A stretch of 64,000 bases of DNA from Chamaecrista fasciculata (taxonomy: Eukaryota; Streptophyta; Magnoliopsida; Fabales; Fabaceae), in NCBI GenBank assembly GCA_003254925.1, contig QANZ01045297.1, forward strand, positions 175,451 through 239,450, written 5' to 3'. Position 1 is the stretch's first letter; each line of letters begins with the position of its first letter. Positions 57,801 through 64,000 of the stretch are shown here, piece after piece. Both the position numbers and the translations under genes were made by a program. A model generated the notes under the pieces. The model was not told where the DNA came from, did no database searches, and was given only the letters and a program-made list of their open reading frames with translations.

Positions 57801-60665
57801 CCAGGTGGATCAATAACTACACTGTACAATGTATGAACTGTCATTTATAAATTATAAGGCATATGTTCTAAACTTTCTCCTTTTGATTCTGATATGTAGG
57901 TCCTTGCCAATTTCCTGTCCAACCCAATGGCTTTAGGAGGAGAGAGTGATGCTGTAGGATGGCCTTATGTAGCTTTTGATCTTGACCCAACGGTGGTAAA
58001 GGTGAGTATATTTGTGTACTGTGTATGCCTAGTATTGACTCATTAATCTTTTGACTTCTCAAGTTCTTTGCATTTCTTTTTGTTTTATTTGTTAAGAGAA
58101 TGTTTCCAATCTGTTTATATCTGCCACTACTCTTTTTATGAAGGACCTCACTAAATTAAAACTATTTTCCTTCTCTTAAATTGGTGCACAGGCAGCTAGA
58201 AACCTCGGTTTTCCGATTCATTATGGGGATGGATCTCGCCCAGACGTTCTTCACTCTGCTGGAGTCTCTTCTCCAAAAGCTATCATGGTTATGTACGCAG
58301 GAAAGGAAAAAGCAATTGAAGCTGTTGAGAGGCTACGGTTCAATTTCTCTGCAGTAATAATCTCTTACTCTCACCTCTGGCTTCTCAGTTTGGTATTTGT
58401 CTGTGCATATATGTCATGTAAGAGTGATAATGTACAAGTTTGGGATTATATAAAAAAAAAAAGGGTATCATGCAAAAAACTATCGTTTGTTTTCTAAGAG
58501 TTTGATTGGGAGGTAAGTTTTGATAAGAGTGGGATGGAGGGTATAAGTGTATAAAAACGTGGCGTGGGTCAGTGGGATAATGGTATACATTGTGCATTAC
58601 AATATCATTAATGGAATCTTTGTAATGCTAATCCTTCTAAAAGATTAGATCATTGGAAAGGGTTACATAGGAGTGGAGACATTATAAGAACTCAAACAAT
58701 CCCAAAACTCTCAATTTAGAGTGGTATGGAAACTGGGATTTGAGAGGTTTTAAGATAGTTTTGGAACCAAATTTAACCAACTTTTGAATGTCCTAACAAC
58801 GATTAAGTTTCTCTAACCATTTCAACCTACCCCATCCAACTGTCAAACCATCTTTCCACTCAGGTCCTAACAAATGGCTACAGAGTACAGACCCACTATC
58901 TACATCATGAAAACTTACGAGATAATCATTTGATATCTAATTATAAGTCTCTTGCATAATCCCAGCCCTGCCTATAATCGACCAAAAGAAGACAAAGAAA
59001 AGGAAAAGAGAACCTGATGCATTGAAACTAGTACTTTTTACGTAATGGGGGAAGTGATATAATTGTTATTTAATATATGTCTATATATCAGATTTTATTA
59101 AAAAAATATATTTTGTCATGGAACTTAACTTAAAATTTAGTTTCAAGCATGAGGTATGGTGGCTCTTCATGGGTGTCGACAACTTAGGCATTGAGTTGAG
59201 AAATCCTAGGCAACATAGTTTATCCAAATTCCTTTTTCTGTTTTCTTATAAACTCTTGGTTTACATATTTATCTTACCATGAAATTCCCTGGGCAGATTC
59301 CAATATATGCTAGAGCTCAAGACCTCAAGCATCTTTTAGATCTAAAGAAAGCAGGTGCAACAGATGCCATTTTGGAAAATACAGAGGTACTGTCAATTTT
59401 TTTTTCTTTTCACTTCGTTGGTCAGGGCTTCGGGTGATAATTTTCAATATTTCATGGGCATCAAATCTAAATACAAAAATTCTTCCAGACTAGCTTGCAG
59501 CTGGGTTCTAAGCTTTTGCAAGGGCTTGGTGTGATGTCTGATGAGGTGACATTTCTTAGTCAGCTCATTCGAGATTCCATGGAGGTACAGGCTCAAGAAG
59601 CACTGGACCACTCTGAAGATCGCCAATTAGATTTGATGGAACCACTGCAGGTACTTCAAAATGTTGATTTGAAGTTCAATTGAATATCTTATTAACTAAT
59701 TGGTCTAGTTAAAAATTTACATGAACTGTTTATTTGGCGCCCCATGCTTGATTAGAAATATAGCCACAGATCCTTCAACCGTTTGTCTTTCATATTTTAT
59801 TTCCCCTATGTTTTTCTACTGAATTATAAAGATGGTAAGATGAAGAAATTGGATGAAAGACACTTTTATTTTGTTAGAGATTATGTTTATTTATACACTT
59901 TCACTTAGTATAGCTTTAGTAGTATGAGAGCCTAGAGTTTGATTCTTATGGCGCCCAGTTCTTACAATTTAAGTTTCCAGTCCATGGTAGGTGGACTTGT
60001 GCTTTTCAAGTTACTAAGCCTAATGCGCTTTTCTGTGAAGAAACAAATTAGAGTTCATCAAGTGCAATGTTCTTTTGTGAAGAAGCCTATTAGAGATCTT
60101 AATATAACATGTACTTTTGCTTAATAGCTCAAACTTTAGAATGATCCTTAACAGGGCAATGAAGTTCTTGTAACATATGAAGGACCACTTCAATTTGGAA
60201 GCATCCATTATTTAGTGACAATTAATGAAGAGTTTTATATTTTATCATAATATCTATCTTTTCTATTTATTGAATAAGCCTTTGTCATGATTAGTTCTTC
60301 ATTTTGAGGGAGTTGATCAAATTTCATTTCATTCACTTCTAAAATTCTCCATATGGATTACTTCTAAAATTTCATTTCAAGATAACCATTCTATATTATG
60401 CATGATCAATTGATCATGCTTCCTTATCATCATCACCAGCTAGTGCTGCCATTTGCCACACTATTGAACTAGAAGAAACTGATGTGTTTTACTACATTGT
60501 AAGGTGAGAGTGGCTGATTTGATAGAGGCACGTGAACCGATGGCAAAAATCTCACCAGAGTATGAATTATCAGAACTGGGCCACACAGATAAAGCTTTTT
60601 TGGCTAAAATTGAGAGGGAAGTAGATTCTGATGAACAAGAATCTGGTCCACAAGTCAAGCTGTGA
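51837..60665 (+). CDS. KEA3: Thylakoid K+/H+ antiporter KEA3
   Basis: It exchanges lumenal H+ for K+ across the thylakoid and so speeds relaxation of non-photochemical quenching (family knowledge). Coding exons: 51837-51872, 52338-52727, 53280-53381, 53898-53978, 54176-54277, 54870-54947, 55430-55498, 55690-55740, 55875-55988, 56097-56198, 56306-56440, 56885-57066, 57161-57296, 57733-57804, 57900-58001, 58192-58353, 59297-59386, 59489-59650, 60504-60665. All joins keep frame, giving 775 aa, within one residue of the Arabidopsis length I recall. Residues 1 to about 102 are Ser/His/Arg/Lys-rich with few acids, as in a chloroplast transit peptide. About 115-525 form the CPA2 exchanger membrane domain, with the Q286-D287 pair of K+-efflux antiporters. 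About 538-650 form an RCK/KTN nucleotide-binding domain, with GFGQNG at 544-549. The C-terminus is acidic. Exon 1 encodes only 12 aa. The family has splice forms that differ in the C-terminal part. Arabidopsis relative: At4g04850 (from memory). Confidence 0.95.
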
Positions 60666-63600
60666 ATTTAGAAGGACTCGGTGTTCTTGGAGAGAAGAAT
60701 CTGGTGGACCCATCAATCCCTTTACATTCAACCACGGATGAAACCTGAAGATTTTAGAGCATTTGAAGATGTTAGAGCATATTTTTAATTCTTTATTATG
60801 ATCAAGAGTAAGAGCTCTTAGTTGCATAGAGGCATTTAAGATTTTGCCTCAAACTAGATTCTATTTTTGGTAGAAGTCTGACTCCTTGTTCCCATTTTGC
60901 TCCCTCTACAGTTAACTCAATAGCTTCTGTACAGAAAGGCTTTTCTACTGTAATAGAATTGTACAATGGAATTGGAAATTGGAAAACGAACTAAAATTTG
61001 AAAAATAATTAATAAAAATTATAATAATGACTTCTCTTCTTTTTTTTTTTCAATTTCTAAGGCATAAGATTTTTTTAACCATTGTCCAAAGGGCATTAAC
61101 TAAAAGGATCTTTGTAAAAATAATGGGTTATTTACAATAAATTGAGTCATTTAATGCTTTTTAGACCAATTTAATACAAAGTTTTCTCCATTGATAGTAT
61201 ATCCGAAAGAGGCTTAAAATTCCAAAAACATGCTGCCTTTTTTTTTCTCTTTTCTTGTTGATAACTTCTCTAGAAAATTATTGAGTTAACAATCCAAATG
61301 TTAAAAAATTAAAATATATAGTTTAATTTTTAAAAGATTCAAATGATATATTTTTTAGTTTTTTTCATAAACTAAAGAGTGTTGAATTTTTCAAGAACTA
61401 AAGCCTAAAGAGTATATCATTGTTTACTGTCATTTTTTATTGAGTTTCTTCTTTTAGAAAATAGAGACTATTAAAGGAGCTAGATCTCTTTGTAATCAAA
61501 ACTCCTTTGTATAAACTTTAAAAACTAAAGGGACTTGGTGCATTGCTAAAATTATTTACTGCCATTGACATGCTTTACCACCTTATTAATAACCAAGATT
61601 TTATTTAATTTTTAAATCATACCTTCACATTTTATTACTAAACATGAGTACATGACCTTGATCCCTAATTCTCATATCCAAATTTCTATTCCCATACATT
61701 AATAATTCCCTTTCATTGCAATCTCTAACTATACATGTATGGGAATTATTAATCTCACAATTTCGTCCATTGCTACTTTTTCTTTTGTCAAGTGATATAT
61801 TTTAAAAACTAAAGCGTAACGAATTTTCTTATCCATAAGTCTGTATTTCTCTTATAGATGTATTTGCTAATTTTTAGAAATTAAAATTAAATAGGTATGA
61901 AATTTCATCACCAAATTATTATTTAGTCGTATAGCTCTCTACATTAGGGAGGTTGCAGGACAGCATCATTTTAGTTGAGATGCCAATTATGATAGTACTC
62001 CGATTCAAGGAACAATTATTACAATGATATATATATATATATATATATTATTGCTATCAATAATTACGATGAAAATAATTTCTTTATATATTATTGCTAA
62101 TAATAATTCAATACCACAAAATTATGGCATAAACTTTTCATTTCCACAAGCAATATTCGGCTCATGTAGTGACTTTTTGAATTATTAATTTATTATTATA
62201 TTATACTTCAATTGCTCCGTTTAATATATTACAAACTCGGATGTTTTATAATTATTGAGCTTTGCAGGTGTTAAAAGATATGCAAATATCATTTTAAAAT
62301 TTTAAAAATATTTTATTAAAAATATAATATTTATTTTTTTCATTTAAATCTGGTTAATTTTATTTTGATTTTTCAACTTTCAAATATTAATAAAAAGTTC
62401 TACATTCCTAATATTATTAATAAATTTAACAAAATATTTTTAGTTAAAAAACTTTTAAGTGTTTATTTGTTTCTTTCTTTACTTTGTATTATGTGTACTT
62501 CAACTAGGCTTCTAATTTTTAAAGTAATTATATTTTACTATTATCATATTTGTTCATAGAAGGACCTTTTAGTTTGTCTTTTGGTCACTCGTGAACAAAT
62601 GCTTGAATAGTGAATACAAAAATTACTTTATGCCATTATGCGTCACGGACTCATTGCAGTTTTAGATTTGATACCAAAGACAAAAATTTGAAAGCATGTA
62701 CTCCTATTATTATTAGTATTTTTTTTTTTTTTTGTGACCACACAAACACAATGTGCTCTTATTATTTAATTATTTCAGAATATTCGTATCCTCACTAACA
62801 CTTGATAAGGAATCTCATTTTAAATTTCAATAAGAATACATTCTGAGAGACATTAATTACTTTAAAATGAATTGTCATTAAAAAATATACTTATTTTAAA
62901 TGTCATTCAAGATAATTAAATGTATTGCGTGATATTATGAATCTTTCTCGGAATAAAATCTTAAATCATTATTATCTTGAAAGTTGAAATCTTATACTAA
63001 TTTTATTTCCATATGCATGCAGTATCTTCAAAAGAGCCAAAGAATTAAATCTTGAAAATGTCCATAATCATTTAGTTCCGGCCTCATGTAGTCATGTTTT
63101 TAATTTAGTCTCAATAGTTTTATTTTTTTCAAAATAAATTTTATATTTTGTAAATGTTTAAATTCTGGTTTTTGCTACTCAAAATTTTTATACAAATATC
63201 TATTTATAATTAACTAAGATAACTAATAATAATATAAAATATTAATATTTTTAAGTTACAATATTGGTCATCCTAAATTCCTAATTATGATATTAGTACA
63301 TAATTAATTAATTATGATTTTTTTACAAAAAATGATAAAATTTAAAGATTTATATTTTCATCAAAAAAAAATTAAAGATTTATAAAGAATAGAGACTGAT
63401 TTTTTTTTAAAAAAAAAACTAGAGCGACTAAATTAAAAAAATTCAAGTAAAATATAAGGATAAAATCCTTCAGTTTTTAAAATTGATTTTCTTTAAGATG
63501 AATTGAAAAAAAATAAAAAATAAAAAAAAAATTAAAACAACGTGAAAAGAGGCTGAAGAAGCTACAGACTCGTAACTGTAAGCCTAATAGATAGACTAGA

Positions 63601-63910
63601 TCACAAGGCAGAGACTTGAACTTCTATCATCTTTACTCTTTACCGCTAGTTGCATATTTCCTATTTCAGGAACGACGACGAAGAAGAAAAAAGAAATAAA
63701 ATAAAAAAAGAGAGCGCGGAATTGTTATTTTGAGATTTGAGATGCGAAGGAACGCTGACGAGAATTTGGGCGTCAGAACAAATCAGCGAGTTTCTTCTTT
63801 ACTTCGTCAATTCGTTTCCGTTCAATTCTCTTCTTTATAATAGCAAACTGCGAAAGCCAAAGTGTGGGCTCGTCAAATCATATATATCATATATATATAT
63901 ATAATTTGAG
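60666..63910. other. KEA3 3' UTR and AT-rich intergenic DNA
   Basis: 'aataaaaatt' near 61010 is a candidate poly(A) signal for KEA3. The rest is very AT-rich with (TA)n runs at 62027-62048 and 63882-63902, and no exon or bordered element is recognised. The right end (about 63660-63910) is less AT-rich and likely holds the promoter and leader of the next gene. Confidence 0.45.
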
Positions 63911-64000
63911 ATGGAAAGTCGCGAAGAACCTAATCCGAGACTTCCTTCTTCTTCCATTGAGACTGAGTCTGAGCCCACAGTGGAGGCAGGCACGGCGGCG
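63911..64000 (+). CDS. Start of an unidentified protein (cut by window edge)
   Basis: The ATG at 63911 opens a frame through the last base, giving 30 residues beginning MESREEPNPRLPSSSIE. The segment is rich in Ser, Glu, Pro and Thr, and its GC content rises sharply compared with the DNA before it, as at real plant coding starts. It follows a leader-like stretch with 'cttctttacttcgtcaattc'. There is no domain in this short disordered N-terminus, so the product cannot be named. Confidence 0.6.
   Translation, partial: MESREEPNPRLPSSSIETESEPTVEAGTAA

Noticed and set aside
58354..59296. A MITE in KEA3 intron 16 ('gagtttgattgggag' facing 'actcaaacaatccc')
   Set aside because: The inverted match is short and imperfect, and no ends or duplication could be defined.

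Overview
This is plant nuclear DNA, most likely from a eudicot and probably a rosid. The genes have many short introns with AT-rich interiors, GT-AG borders and plant-type products. Long AT-rich stretches between them hold plant transposon types: Mutator-like foldback elements with 9-10 bp target duplications, Stowaway-like MITEs, solo LTRs, a tRNA-derived SINE and a Helitron. I cannot name the species.

Five complete genes and the start of a sixth are visible. In order they are: a PB1-domain protein (minus, 12663-14123); a fatty acid amide hydrolase, FAAH (plus, 20 coding exons, 21101-29195, 607 aa); a phosphoglycerate-mutase-like histidine phosphatase (minus, 9 coding exons, 31683-39814, 278 aa); a GID/CTLH-complex RMD5-type E3 subunit (minus, uninterrupted CDS, 43241-44398, 385 aa); the thylakoid K+/H+ antiporter KEA3 (plus, 19 coding exons, 51837-60665, 775 aa); and an unidentified CDS running off the right edge (63911-64000). 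From memory, PB1-FAAH-PGM matches an Arabidopsis neighbourhood near At5g64430/64440/64460, and PB1-RMD5 matches the duplicated one near At5g09620/09630. The window may therefore keep an ancestral order that was split after duplication in Brassicaceae. The genes are not an operon and share no obvious pathway.

Region by region: 1-12.6 kb is transposon-rich and gene-free (foldback MULE, a 1.9-kb TIR element with telomere-like repeats, a hAT-like element, a Stowaway MITE, a solo LTR). 14.1-19.5 kb holds nested TIR elements and a LINE-derived insertion. 19.7-20.5 kb is a tandemly repeated leader region of FAAH. 29.2-31.2 kb is a copia/SINE remnant cluster. Intron 7 of the PGM-like gene (31906-36091) has swollen to 4.2 kb through a solo LTR and a foldback MULE. 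That MULE carries an inverted duplication of a CHX-type cation/H+ exchanger gene fragment. 47-51 kb holds a Helitron pair, an LTR, a broken MITE and an assembly gap (49931-50597).

The most notable observations are: (1) the identical inverted CHX fragment inside a transcribed intron, which could fold into a long hairpin; (2) a PGM intron whose only in-frame donor is GA instead of GT; (3) what look like head-to-tail Helitron copies; (4) a single LTR with a polypurine tract on one side and a primer-binding site on the other. All gene models were assembled by eye from frame and splice consensus, so exon borders are inferences unless stated otherwise.
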